Below, one piece after another: positions 55,082 to 64,000 of a stretch of DNA of 64,000 nt; within the stretch, counting starts at the first letter, position 1, and each line of letters starts with the position of its first letter. Source of the stretch: Chloroherpetonaceae bacterium (GTDB lineage Bacteria > Bacteroidota > Chlorobiia > Chlorobiales > Thermochlorobacteraceae); assembly GCA_025056565.1 (NCBI GenBank), contig JANWWA010000008.1, positions 62,001 to 126,000 on the forward strand, given 5' to 3'. The notes under the pieces are model-generated. The model had not been told where the DNA came from. It searched no databases and saw nothing but the letters and a program-made list of their open reading frames with translations. The translations under genes were made by a program, and so were the position numbers.

Positions 55082-56054
55082 GGAACAGAGACGCATTAGA
55101 ACGCTGTATCGCTTTGCGCTGGCTGCAACTGTAGCGACATACCTGCTCATTTTTGCGGGTGGCTTGGTGCGCGTCTCTGGTGCTGGAATGGGCTGCCCAG
55201 ACTGGCCGAAGTGCTATGGAATGTGGATTCCACCGACTGACGCCAGTCAACTTAAGCCCCCATATGACCCCGCAGCCTTTAACGCTACGCTGACTTGGAT
55301 TGAGTATATCAATCGCCTGATGGGGGTCTTAGTGGGGCTGATGATTGTTGCTACGCTGGGCTACGCAGTCTGGCGATTTTGGCGTGTGCCGCGCTTTGTA
55401 GTGCCAGCACTGGTTGCAACAGGACTGGTTGCCGTGCAAGGCTGGCTGGGGAAAATCGTGGTGAAGACCGACCTCAATCCGTTTGTGGTTACGCTGCATC
55501 TTTCACTTGCGCTCGTAATTGTTTGCACACTAATCTACCTAACTGTGCAAACCTACTCCGCTATGCAGAAAGAGCAAAGTGAAAGCCAAAGAACTGAGAC
55601 GCTCTCCGCGGCAGGTCTATGGCTCTTTGCAATGCTGCAGCTAATGCTGGGCACGCAAGTGCGTGAAAAGCTCGAGTGGCTCTCGCGAAACTTTCCGCTT
55701 TTTACCGAAGCGGAATGGCTAGAACAAGTTGGTTGGATCGGCAAGGTGCATGGTGCAACTGGATTGTTGCTAACGCTGCTGACGTGGTGGGTAGGCTATA
55801 AGCTGCTCTCCGAAAACAAAACATTTACCAGCTTGGCACAGCGATGCCTGCTTACAATGATGGCGCTTTCACTGGCGGAAGTAGTGGTCGGGCTGTCGCT
55901 GGTTTGGATTGGCATTCCAGCGGTGATGCAAGTCTTTCACCAGTGGATAGCAAGCCTCTACGTCGGTGCTGCATTTACCCTAACCACTTGGTTTTACCTC
56001 ACTGAGGGGAAAGCGATTGAACTCTCTGTCCAGAGAAAAGAGGCAGTAGCCTAG
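55041..56054 (+). CDS. ctaA: heme A synthase (CtaA/COX15)
   Basis: A 337-residue, eight-helix protein that oxidises heme O to heme A for aa3-type oxidases. LLIFAGGLVRVSGAGMGCPDWPKCYG is the typical first helix and loop, and EYINRLMG, TLHLSLAL, KVHGATG and VFHQWIASLYVGA hold the heme-binding histidines. The ATG at 55041 lies inside the subunit IV gene (41-base overlap); no good later start is apparent, so translation is probably coupled. Confidence 0.92.
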   Translation: MKLETSQHHQLRNEEQRRIRTLYRFALAATVATYLLIFAGGLVRVSGAGMGCPDWPKCYGMWIPPTDASQLKPPYDPAAFNATLTWIEYINRLMGVLVGLMIVATLGYAVWRFWRVPRFVVPALVATGLVAVQGWLGKIVVKTDLNPFVVTLHLSLALVIVCTLIYLTVQTYSAMQKEQSESQRTETLSAAGLWLFAMLQLMLGTQVREKLEWLSRNFPLFTEAEWLEQVGWIGKVHGATGLLLTLLTWWVGYKLLSENKTFTSLAQRCLLTMMALSLAEVVVGLSLVWIGIPAVMQVFHQWIASLYVGAAFTLTTWFYLTEGKAIELSVQRKEAVA

Positions 56055-56172
56055 CAGCACTCAAGCACGCAAACAGCAGATTGCAACGGAAAACACTTCA
56101 GAGAGCTATTCGCAGCAGCCCGTTTCTGCCGCTGACAAATACAGCGAAGTGCTATTCTTGGGTTTTGCTCCT

Positions 56173-56193
56173 AATTCTGACACATTCAGAATT
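56173..56193. repeat. inverted repeat between ctaA and the sugar transferase gene
   Basis: AATTCTGA (56173-56180) and TCAGAATT (56186-56193) are perfect arms around CACAT. It lies 118 bases after ctaA. There is no T-run, so it may be an operator, or a weak terminator of the oxidase cluster. The remaining 266-base gap shows nothing else. Confidence 0.35.
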
Positions 56194-56320
56194 GTTCTCC
56201 AAAAGGAAAGGGGAGTGTGTAGTCTGTGGCAAGCGTTGAATTAGTCTGGTGTGAAACCGCCGTGAGCCAGTTGGCTACTGAGGGCAGTAAAGTGATTAGA
56301 AGTGTAGCCTACCTAAGCAG

Positions 56321-57739
56321 CTACCGTCCACGACCAGCAAAAATCACGTAAATCGTTGCCAATAAGATTTTGAAATCCATCATCAGGCTCATATTCTCAA
56401 TGTAGAAGAGGTCATACTTCATTCGCTCGAGCATTTCTTCAATGCTGGAAGCGTAGCCAAATTTTACCTGTCCCCAACTCGTTACACCCGGGCGGACGCG
56501 ATGCAGGCGCGCATAATGCGGTGCAATAGCTTTAAGCTGCTCAACGAAGTATGGACGCTCAGGGCGAGGTCCGACAACGGACATATCGCCAATAAGCACA
56601 TTCCAAAACTGCGGCAGTTCATCGAGCCGATACTTGCGGAGGAACTTGCCAAACGGTGTGATGCGCGCATCGTCTTTTTGCGTCAGCAAAGGCACGCCAT
56701 TTTCTGCATCTTTGTGCATTGAGCGAAACTTGTAGATTGTAAAGTGCCGTCCGTGTCGCCCAACACGCGTCTGCGTGTAAATCGGCGAGGCTTTGGTGTC
56801 AATCCAGACAATCAGAGCAAGAAGGAGCAGCACAGGGGAAAACAGAATAAGCACAGCAAGCGAGAAGCAAATGTCAAAGAGGCGTTTCACATTTTCTGCA
56901 AAGGGGGAAAGCAGAGGTGGAGAAAGCTCAATGAGCGGCGTGCCATAAATCTGCGTGGTGCGCGCTGCGCCAGAAAGAATGTCATACATATCAGGCAAAA
57001 TCTTAATGCCCACATTTTTGCCTTCGCAGCAGCCGATAATACGCAAGAGCTCTTCGTGCCGAGATGATTGTGCTGCAATAATCACTTCCGAGACGTGGTG
57101 CTTAGCAAAGATTGTCTCAAGGTCGTCTAATTCACCGAGTGTGTGCAGTGAAGCTAAAACAGGAGCACTTTTGCACTCTTTGATGAAGCCTACAATGTCC
57201 AACCCTAATGCAGGATGTGCTGCAATATCTGCAGCAAGTGATGCAGCACGAGACCCTGTGCCGATAATCACTGCACGGCGACGACCAATGCCCGAGTGCA
57301 CAAGCAGCCGACGCTGATAGCTGCGCTGCACCAGCCGACCCACTGGCACTGTAGCACATAGCGCAGCCCAATACAGCGCAGCTCCAAAACGAGAAGAACG
57401 GGAAGGGGCATTGGCAAGTTCAGGCGGCTCACTAACATCATCGGCAAAAATCAAGATGAAAAGCAGAAGGGTGCCGAAAGAAAGTGCCTTGATCACTGTA
57501 ACCGCTTCTTCATAGCGTGAGCTAAAGCGCCAGTCACGGTATAGCCCAAAAAGCCAGAAGATAAGTAGCCAATAGACGACAATTGTCAGCATTGGGAGAA
57601 AAATCATTGGCGCTTGCTCCGTGAAAGCCGCAAAAGGGACAGACTGGCGAAAAAAGTAGTAGAGGAAAAAAGCAACATTGAAAGCAACGAAATCCAGTAG
57701 CAGCGTCAGCAGGCGTTGGGTGGTTTCGGGTTTGAGCAT
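56321..57739 (-). CDS. exopolysaccharide polyprenyl glycosylphosphotransferase (WcaJ-like)
   Basis: A 472-residue protein. Four or five N-terminal helices (1-120) are followed by a Rossmann-like CoA-binding domain (RRAVIIGTGSRAASLAADI), one more helix, and the C-terminal sugar transferase domain with YKFRSMHKDAENG, RKYRLDELPQFWNVLIGDMS and VGPRPERPYF. It moves a sugar-1-phosphate to undecaprenyl phosphate to start exopolysaccharide or O-antigen synthesis. It lies in a minus-strand group with a Wzi-like outer-membrane protein. Confidence 0.93.
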   Translation of the reverse strand: MLKPETTQRLLTLLLDFVAFNVAFFLYYFFRQSVPFAAFTEQAPMIFLPMLTIVVYWLLIFWLFGLYRDWRFSSRYEEAVTVIKALSFGTLLLFILIFADDVSEPPELANAPSRSSRFGAALYWAALCATVPVGRLVQRSYQRRLLVHSGIGRRRAVIIGTGSRAASLAADIAAHPALGLDIVGFIKECKSAPVLASLHTLGELDDLETIFAKHHVSEVIIAAQSSRHEELLRIIGCCEGKNVGIKILPDMYDILSGAARTTQIYGTPLIELSPPLLSPFAENVKRLFDICFSLAVLILFSPVLLLLALIVWIDTKASPIYTQTRVGRHGRHFTIYKFRSMHKDAENGVPLLTQKDDARITPFGKFLRKYRLDELPQFWNVLIGDMSVVGPRPERPYFVEQLKAIAPHYARLHRVRPGVTSWGQVKFGYASSIEEMLERMKYDLFYIENMSLMMDFKILLATIYVIFAGRGR

Positions 57740-57858
57740 ACTTCTTAGAGCAAAAACGTCCTTTTGCTTTCCTCTGAATTAGACGCCGAAGAAATCGTTG
57801 CGTTTAGTCCAAATAGTTAGTGCGAGCTTAGGTCAGCGCAAAGATACAGAATGCACCG

Positions 57859-59580
57859 TTAATACTCTGCCGTAAAGCGCACAAAGCCAAAGCTGAACGG
57901 GCGCCAGAGATTTTGCGATACATTCTGCTCGACTTGATAGTGATAGCGCAGTTCAATGACATAATTTTTGAGCGGTTCGTAGCGCAAAGAAGCAGTAAAA
58001 ATTAGGTCGTTGAATCGAGTCCCGTCAAGAAAGGGAGCGGCACGCCGCAAGGGAATGTCAGGGGTATTGGTTAAATCTACATCACCGCCCACATTTTTCA
58101 CCAAGCGACCTTCAGCATCAAACACATTTTCACCTCGCCGAATAGAGCGGAATTCCAGATTGAGGCGCAAGTTTTCCATTGCGTTGTAAGAAAGCCGCAG
58201 ATAAAGTTCATCCGCATTTGGGCCAATCGGGTTGCCCACAATCAGACCATTTGCAGTGAAGGCATTGCGCGGGTTAATGTGCGAGTAAAAAAATGGGCGA
58301 ATGTAGGTGTATTCAGCAACAAACGACAAGTTTTGAATCCAAAATGCTTCATACCAGAACGCTCCGATTTGGAAGGCATACTTGTCCGTGACAAGTTCAT
58401 TCGGCGAAAAGAATTGAAGCGACAATGCTTCGTCCATGACGAAAGTGCCTTGCAGCTCAAAATTTTTGAAAAAGTGCGTTTGCATATCCACAAAGATGAG
58501 CGAATTGTCACGGTCTTGCAGCACATCTTGCTCCAGGAACTTGTAAAAAATGATAGGGTTGAGATAAGCCACTTCTAAGCCACGACCCGAGTAGACCATC
58601 ACGTCGCCAAATGTGGCAGAGAACCAATTTGGCACGCTAACTTTGAGCTTGTGCAGCGCAAAGAACTTGGTGTATCGTTCATCTCGGTTGAAGCTAAAAT
58701 TGCCAACTGTCGAGGCGTGCACCATTGCATAGTGAAAAATGCCGTAGTTTGCATTGATTTTGAGAAAGTCCAGCACAGGTCCATTGCCAGAAACCATCAA
58801 GCGGTTGCCGTAGCCAAAGCCGTAACGAATCGGCTCGCGTCCAATCTGAAAAGAGATATTGAGGTCTGCAGTAGGCTCGGTGTAGAAGCGCACATAGCCT
58901 TCGCTAAGGGTGTAGTTAGGGAACTCTTCAGGTTGAATGTTGCCCTCAATGAGTTTGAAGTTGGTGCGCAGGTCAGGACGAGCGGCTAGCACAAGGTCAC
59001 GGCTGCCGGGGTTCATTCCTTGTGTAAAAGAAAGCATTGTGCCAAGTTGCCCAAAAAGTGTAACGCGAAAGCGAAAGGCCGCATCATAGACAAAAGCAGA
59101 GACATTTGGGCGAGGCTCAAGGCGCAAGACATTATGTCCGCCAAGCAGCAGTTCTACAAAGATGCGAGTGCTATCGCGCTTGTAGTAGAAAAAATTTTTC
59201 TCCTTATCGGAGAAGATTTCAGCAGCGCGCTCGCTGAACGGTCGGTCGTATTGAATCAAGTTTGAAAAAGTCTCTGTATTCTGGAACGACTCATCAAATG
59301 TGATTTGAAAGCGGCGCAAAAGTCGCCGTTCTGTTTCACTTAGCTCATTTTCTTTTGCCGCAATTTCACGCAAAAGCTGAATGACCTCTAAGCGCGAAAG
59401 GGGAAGGTTATCGTCGTGAAAAAAAGAAGTGATTTTTTTGACGCGCATTTCCTTGAGATACTCATAGATGTCAACAGCATGAAAGGTAGCATTGAGCGGA
59501 ATGTTATCCTGCTGTGCCCAAAGTAAAGTTGGTAGTGCTAGGGAAAAAAGCCAGAGTAGAAGGCAGAGCAGGTAGCGCAT
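57859..59580 (-). CDS. outer-membrane protein of the capsule assembly Wzi type
   Basis: A 573-residue protein from the ATG at 59580 with a signal peptide (MRYLLCLLLWLFSL then LLWAQ). The body is made of alternating short strands with many aromatic residues and ends in FVRFTAEY, typical of an outer-membrane barrel. IGREPIRYGFGYGNRLMVSG and GRGLEVAYLNPIIFYKF recall Wzi-family barrels that hold capsule polysaccharide on the cell surface. The match to the family is from pattern, so the function is probable rather than sure. It is 119 bases upstream of the sugar transferase gene. Confidence 0.7.
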   Translation of the reverse strand: MRYLLCLLLWLFSLALPTLLWAQQDNIPLNATFHAVDIYEYLKEMRVKKITSFFHDDNLPLSRLEVIQLLREIAAKENELSETERRLLRRFQITFDESFQNTETFSNLIQYDRPFSERAAEIFSDKEKNFFYYKRDSTRIFVELLLGGHNVLRLEPRPNVSAFVYDAAFRFRVTLFGQLGTMLSFTQGMNPGSRDLVLAARPDLRTNFKLIEGNIQPEEFPNYTLSEGYVRFYTEPTADLNISFQIGREPIRYGFGYGNRLMVSGNGPVLDFLKINANYGIFHYAMVHASTVGNFSFNRDERYTKFFALHKLKVSVPNWFSATFGDVMVYSGRGLEVAYLNPIIFYKFLEQDVLQDRDNSLIFVDMQTHFFKNFELQGTFVMDEALSLQFFSPNELVTDKYAFQIGAFWYEAFWIQNLSFVAEYTYIRPFFYSHINPRNAFTANGLIVGNPIGPNADELYLRLSYNAMENLRLNLEFRSIRRGENVFDAEGRLVKNVGGDVDLTNTPDIPLRRAAPFLDGTRFNDLIFTASLRYEPLKNYVIELRYHYQVEQNVSQNLWRPFSFGFVRFTAEY

Positions 59581-59636
59581 TCGGAAAAAAGTAGACGGGC
59601 GCACAGTCAGTCTGCCAAAGTGGGTCGGACAAACGG

Positions 59637-60635
59637 TTATCTGTAAATCTCTACCACAGGCTCGCCCTTTTCGTTGATATAGCCACGATACATTCCTTCG
59701 CTATTGAAGGGCATAGCGATATTGCCATGTTTGTCGAGAATAATCATACCGCCATCGCCACCGAGCTGACCAATTTTTTCAATCACCAGTTTGCCAGCTT
59801 CAGAGACCGACAAGCCTTTGTAGGCGATCAGTGCCGAGACATCAAAAGCTGCAACAGTGCGAATGAAGTATTCGCCCCAACCTGTGGTGGAGACGGCGCA
59901 AGTTGCATTGTTTGCGTAGGTGCCTGCACCGATGATAGGTGAGTCACCCACGCGCCCATATCGCTTGTTCATCATGCCGCCTGTAGAAGTGCCAGCCGCA
60001 AGGTTGCCGTATCTATCCAGAGCGACCGCACCCACCGTGCCTTTCTTGTCGGACTGTTTGCTGCCTTCTTGCTTGGAACGCTCACGTTCTTTGGCGCGCT
60101 CGAGTCCTTTGAGGCGCTCAGGCGTGATAAAGTAGCTCTCAGGCACTAGCTCAAAGCCCTGAGAGGTCGCAAAGCGTTCTGCTCCGTCGCCAACCATCAA
60201 GACATGCGGCGATTTTTCCATTACGGCACGTGCCAGTGAAATGGGGTTTTTAATGCGGTGCACGGCTGCAACCGCACCGGCAGCAAGTGTTTTACCATCC
60301 ATAATTGAAGCATCAAGCTCAGCTTTTCCGTCAGCGTTAAGCACCGCACCTTTGCCTGCATTGAAAAGCGGTGAATCTTCTAAAATTTTGATAGCGGCTT
60401 CAACGGCATCAAGGCTTGTGCCACCGTCTTGCAAAATCTTGTAGCCAGCACGCAACGCCTCAGTGAGTTTCTCACGATAGGCTTGCTCTCTTTCTGGCGA
60501 CATATCTTGCTTGCGAATGACGCCTGCACCGCCGTGAATCGCAAAGGCAATTTTTGATTGAGATGGTTGAGCTTGCAAGTTCAGTAGAGTGCCGCTGAGA
60601 AGCACAATAGTGAAGAAGAAAAATTCAATGCGCAT
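59637..60635 (-). CDS. isoaspartyl peptidase/L-asparaginase (Ntn hydrolase), exported
   Basis: A 332-residue protein with a signal peptide (to about residue 22, LNLQAQ). FAIHGGAGVI is the family start and GTVGAVALDRYGNLAAGTSTGG carries the nucleophile Thr200, which becomes the new N-terminus after autocleavage. A lysine/glutamate-rich linker (residues 180-198) precedes the cut. It splits isoaspartyl dipeptides and asparagine, probably in the periplasm. The start overlaps the preceding gene by 55 bases. Confidence 0.93.
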   Translation of the reverse strand: MRIEFFFFTIVLLSGTLLNLQAQPSQSKIAFAIHGGAGVIRKQDMSPEREQAYREKLTEALRAGYKILQDGGTSLDAVEAAIKILEDSPLFNAGKGAVLNADGKAELDASIMDGKTLAAGAVAAVHRIKNPISLARAVMEKSPHVLMVGDGAERFATSQGFELVPESYFITPERLKGLERAKERERSKQEGSKQSDKKGTVGAVALDRYGNLAAGTSTGGMMNKRYGRVGDSPIIGAGTYANNATCAVSTTGWGEYFIRTVAAFDVSALIAYKGLSVSEAGKLVIEKIGQLGGDGGMIILDKHGNIAMPFNSEGMYRGYINEKGEPVVEIYR

Positions 60636-61057
60636 ATAGAAAAAAGTGGTTTTAGAAGATGCAACTTTTGGAGCGAGCGAAAAAGCTCGCTGAGTAAAAA
60701 CTTATTGAACCATAAAAATAAAAATCCTGCATACAACAAAAAGAGTAGCAACAGTGCAACAACCACGATAGCATACTTGCGACCGAAGACACTCGAACTG
60801 GCTTCAATCAGTTTCTCAACAATTCTGTGCGACCACCGACTCAGAAATTCAAAAGCAGGGTAGAAAAGCACAACCACAATAACCATGCCCAGTGCCGTCA
60901 GTAGATAGGGATTGACGGTTTTATCAAGGCGCGTAACGAATGCATTGATAGAGGTGTTCACGAACTCTACACAGAGCAAAACAAGAACAACTATCATTGC
61001 ACGGAAGCGCTGCCGTGTGCGAGCGGCTTTCTGCTGCGGTGTGTCTGAAACTGGCAT
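60581..61057 (-). CDS. hypothetical membrane protein
   Basis: A 158-residue protein with two to three hydrophobic helices (about 20-40, 50-70 and 92-115) and a basic N-terminus. The C-terminal 30 residues overlap the asparaginase signal peptide in another frame. I do not recognise a family. It could be real, given its strong membrane pattern and its position upstream of the asparaginase gene. Confidence 0.6.
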   Translation of the reverse strand: MPVSDTPQQKAARTRQRFRAMIVVLVLLCVEFVNTSINAFVTRLDKTVNPYLLTALGMVIVVVLFYPAFEFLSRWSHRIVEKLIEASSSVFGRKYAIVVVALLLLFLLYAGFLFLWFNKFLLSELFRSLQKLHLLKPLFSICALNFSSSLLCFSAALY

Positions 61058-61308
61058 CGCAAGTAAAAAATGCAGGTTGGTTCGAGCAGGGCAAATTTAT
61101 GCCGGCTTAGAACATTGAAGTGGCGCTCATGCATTCGATGCATGCCAAGTCAAATTTGCAAGCCGCATTACGAAATCTGAGAATAGGGACGAGAGCTAAC
61201 CGCACCCACGATTCTTGTTGTCTTCCAAGCGGCACGGTTCGAGCAAGATTGCTTCAAATCTGTGGAATTATCGTAGATTGTAACTCTTGCGAAAAATGTC
61301 GGCAGTAT

Positions 61309-64000
61309 ATGGAAGAGAAAATCTACACGCATCTCCTCGAAAAGCTCAGAGCAACTTATCAAAAAATCCAAGTGCGAGATGCCTTAGGGGGCTTAGCGAA
61401 GTTTGTGCTGGCTACGTTAGGCGCAATGCTGGCAGTTGCGGCTGTAGAGTCTGTAGCGAAGTTAGACAGCATAGGACGCTTGCTGCTTCTGGTACTGCTG
61501 ATTGGAACAAGTGTAGCCAGTCTGCTTTACTTTGTGGTGCTACCGCTCCTTCAGCGCACGTTTAGCCCTGACGAAATAGCAAAGTTAGTAGGTGAATTTT
61601 TCCCAAACTTGCAGGACAGGCTCATTAATGTGCTGCAAGTGTATCGAGACGCACGGTCAAACCCATTTGCGGTAGCTGCTTTAGCAAAAGTGGGAAAGGA
61701 CACCGAGCCGATGGATTTTCGAGCAGCGGTGTCATTTGAGAAAATAAAACCTGTGGGAAGTGCAGCAGTGGTTGGTGCAGTGGCAACGGCGCTGGTCTTT
61801 TCACTTTCCCCGCTTGGCTTAAACCGTGCCCTTGTGCGCATCATTCGGTTTAGTGAAGACTTCACCCCACCGCCACCCTTTCAGATTCTTTCTCTCTCCA
61901 GAGATGTGGAAGTCGCAAAGGGGAGCGATGCCGAAGTGCGCTTCAAGGTCGTGCCAAACCCAGAAGCGGAAACCGTGCTGGAAGTGCGGCGACTTACACT
62001 GAGGCTCTATGACCTCAGCGGCTTTGAGTTGCAAGACATCAAACTTCTGCAAGATAGTGCAGGTGAATTTTCCTATCGGTTGCGAAACCAGCGACAAGAC
62101 CTCCTGTACTTTGCCGAAAGCGATGTGGCAGGGAAAACAATCAGAAGCGACCGCCACTATGTCTATGTGCTGGATAAGCCACGCATTGAGCGCTTTCAGC
62201 TCTCACTGATGCCACCGGCGTACAGTCAGCTTAGCCCACAGGTGCTTGAGCCAAATTTTGGCGATGCAGCCAGCCTAAAAGGCTCAAAGGTAACTGTGCG
62301 CCTGAAGGCATCAAAGCCGATAAAGTCGGCGATGCTGGTAAGTGATACAGTTCAACTGGCAATGCAAGTCAGCGGCGATTCTGCGACCGTTACTTTTACA
62401 CTGAAAGATGACCTGACCTATCGGCTTGAAGTAAGAGACCAAACTGAAATGCGCTCTGAGCCAAGTGCCACATATCAACTGCGTGCTATTCCTGATGAAT
62501 TCCCAACCATTCGCCTCTTACAGCCTGAGACGCGCGAGACCAAGTTGCCTGAATCGCTTGTTCAGCCACTGACGCTCGAGCTCAAAGATGACTTTGGCTT
62601 TAGCCGACTGGCTATCAAGTTTAGAGTAAGCAAATCCGAGATTGCAGAGCCAGAAGAGACATTTCGCGAAATACTGATTCCACTCACTGGTGAAGGCACG
62701 CAAATTGACCGCGTAGTGAATTTTACTTGGAACTTGAGCAAAGCAGGCATTGTGGCAGGCGATGAAGTGGAGTTTTACGCCGAAGTGCACGACAACGACG
62801 CTGTTTCAGGATACAAAGCTGCCCGCACGGACTTTTATCGACTGCGTTTGCCTTCACTTGAGGAAGTGTTTGCAGAAGTCGAGCGTGCAGAGTCTAATGC
62901 AATCACCGCACTGGAAAAGAAAATAGAGGACGCAAAGTCAATTCAGGAGCAGCTCGAGAAAGTGCAAAACGAATTGCGTCAGAAAAGTCGCTCAAATTGG
63001 CAAGACCGTAAGGCGCTGGAATCGGCACTCAAAAAACAAGAGGAACTTCAAAAAAGTGCTGCAGCGCTCTCAGAAGAATTGCAAAAGATGATTGTGGAAA
63101 TGCAAGAGCGGAGCCTTGTGTCTGAAGAAACGCTGCAAAAATATCAGGAAGTGCAGCGGCTTTTGGAAGAGATTAATGCACCTGAACTGAAAGACGCATT
63201 GCGCCAGCTTCGAGATGCCTTATCGCAAGTCAGCGAGCAAGAGCTGCGCAAAGCCTTAGAAAAAATGACCTTCAACGAGGAACAGATTCAGAAGAGCTTA
63301 GAGCGCACCAAAGAACTTTTGCAGCGCATTCAAGTCGAACGCAAGATTGATGAGCTAACCAAACGCATCAGCGAGATGCTGCAGAAGCAAGAGGAAATTC
63401 GCGCTGAGACAATGCAACGCTCGCCAAAAGAGCAAGAAAAGCTGAAAGAACTGCAAAAGCAGCAAGAGAGCCTTAAAAAAGACCTTGAGGAACTTCAAAA
63501 CGCGCAAAAGGAACTGGAAGAAAAGATGAAAGCCTTCCCGAAGCAAGAGCAATTGCCAATGGAAGAGCTTGAGAAACTCAAAAGTCAAGCAGAGCAAGAT
63601 GCACTGGAAAAAGATTTAGAAGAAGCGGAGCAAAAACTGGGCGAGCGCAATCCTGATGCGGCCGCAGAGAAACAAAAGTCAGCACTGCAAAAGATGCGTC
63701 AGCGTCAGAAGCAGCTTTCGGAAATGAAGCAAGAACTGACACGAATGCGCCGTCAAGAGCTAATTGACGCAATGCAGAATGCGGCGCGTGCTGCACTCGA
63801 ACTCTCTAAAGCACAAGAGGAGCTGAAAAACGAAACGGAACAGATTCGTGGGCAGGTCTCAATGGAAGAATCACGCGAGATAGCACAAACTCAGCAGCAG
63901 ATTCTGGAATCTTTGCACCAACTGCAAGAAAGTGTCTCAAAAATCGGCAAAAAGTCGTCCAAAATTCGCTCAGAGTTATCGAGACAATTGGCAGAAGCAG
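61309..64000 (+). CDS. large coiled-coil membrane protein, DUF4175-like, 5' part
   Basis: At least 897 residues are in the window, and the frame is still open at the end. Three predicted membrane segments lie at about 30-85 and 150-170. A strand-rich region follows (about 190-500), and from about residue 515 to the edge the chain is an extreme, charged coiled coil rich in Glu, Lys and Gln. The LQPETRETKLPESL then LELKDDFGFSRLAIKFRVS stretch and overall layout match DUF4175 proteins of Bacteroidota and Proteobacteria. These are thought to act at the envelope; the role is not established. A TAGATTG string lies at 61274-61280 upstream. Confidence 0.75.
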   Translation, partial: MEEKIYTHLLEKLRATYQKIQVRDALGGLAKFVLATLGAMLAVAAVESVAKLDSIGRLLLLVLLIGTSVASLLYFVVLPLLQRTFSPDEIAKLVGEFFPNLQDRLINVLQVYRDARSNPFAVAALAKVGKDTEPMDFRAAVSFEKIKPVGSAAVVGAVATALVFSLSPLGLNRALVRIIRFSEDFTPPPPFQILSLSRDVEVAKGSDAEVRFKVVPNPEAETVLEVRRLTLRLYDLSGFELQDIKLLQDSAGEFSYRLRNQRQDLLYFAESDVAGKTIRSDRHYVYVLDKPRIERFQLSLMPPAYSQLSPQVLEPNFGDAASLKGSKVTVRLKASKPIKSAMLVSDTVQLAMQVSGDSATVTFTLKDDLTYRLEVRDQTEMRSEPSATYQLRAIPDEFPTIRLLQPETRETKLPESLVQPLTLELKDDFGFSRLAIKFRVSKSEIAEPEETFREILIPLTGEGTQIDRVVNFTWNLSKAGIVAGDEVEFYAEVHDNDAVSGYKAARTDFYRLRLPSLEEVFAEVERAESNAITALEKKIEDAKSIQEQLEKVQNELRQKSRSNWQDRKALESALKKQEELQKSAAALSEELQKMIVEMQERSLVSEETLQKYQEVQRLLEEINAPELKDALRQLRDALSQVSEQELRKALEKMTFNEEQIQKSLERTKELLQRIQVERKIDELTKRISEMLQKQEEIRAETMQRSPKEQEKLKELQKQQESLKKDLEELQNAQKELEEKMKAFPKQEQLPMEELEKLKSQAEQDALEKDLEEAEQKLGERNPDAAAEKQKSALQKMRQRQKQLSEMKQELTRMRRQELIDAMQNAARAALELSKAQEELKNETEQIRGQVSMEESREIAQTQQQILESLHQLQESVSKIGKKSSKIRSELSRQLAEA

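Overview
The window reads as ordinary chromosome from a Gram-negative bacterium of the Bacteroidota/Chlorobiota group. Pointers are a PorD-like (DUF4835) protein, a DUF4175-like coiled-coil membrane protein, an IleS2-type isoleucyl-tRNA synthetase next to a DksA/TraR-like protein, a patatin fused to an outer-membrane barrel, and lipoproteins with clear lipoboxes. The gene set is that of an aerobe: a 2-oxoglutarate dehydrogenase of the fused OdhA type, cytochrome oxidase subunits III and IV with heme A synthase, a CcmB heme exporter and a Rieske protein. Together with a geranylgeranyl-reductase-family oxidoreductase and a B12-dependent radical SAM enzyme, this would fit an aerobic Chlorobiota lineage such as the Thermochlorobacter type. 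That assignment is an inference. No phage, insertion sequence, CRISPR array or plasmid gene was seen.

Layout. 0-2 kb: end of a DHH-family phosphoesterase, a HupE/UreJ-like membrane protein, a small membrane protein and two tandem tRNA-Leu genes. 2-10.2 kb: the fused 2-oxoglutarate dehydrogenase, then on the minus strand ileS, a DksA-like gene and tatA. 10.2-13.9 kb: a methyltransferase, an FAD oxidoreductase followed closely by ccmB, and a lone HicB-like protein. 14-18.5 kb: an HD-GYP/GAF signalling protein, then a PLP enzyme overlapping trpD. 19-22 kb: a Rieske lipoprotein, a possible b561-like membrane protein, a YceI protein and a PorD-like protein in one run. 22-31.7 kb: amino acid permease, aspartate aminotransferase, trpF, an orphan ABC ATPase, and an AT-richer block (photolyase, secreted GH13 enzyme, ABC-2 permease), then a coiled-coil lipoprotein. 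31.7-46 kb: JAMM peptidase, truA, xth, membrane J-protein, an MFS-patatin-thyX run, pgi, pepA, a structured RNA candidate, a DCC-family protein and sbcD. 46-56 kb: M48 peptidase, hisC, an RNA methyltransferase whose 3' end overlaps a tRNA-Val gene, a methyltransferase/radical SAM pair, a seven-bladed WD40 protein, and the oxidase III-IV-ctaA cluster. 56-64 kb: polysaccharide-related genes, a secreted isoaspartyl peptidase, and the start of the DUF4175-like gene, which runs off the window.

Most genes are housekeeping. The strongest candidates for something undescribed are: (1) a roughly 75-nt three-way-junction RNA at 44.20-44.28 kb with its own promoter and terminator; (2) the swapped class I signature GVHH, in place of HIGH, in IleS; (3) the DksA-like protein with a histone-H1-like tail and a lost zinc site; (4) the Rieske/b561-like/YceI cluster; (5) three consecutive inverted repeats upstream of the WD40 gene; and (6) a recurring GCAAATTTGAAA element in several intergenic regions.
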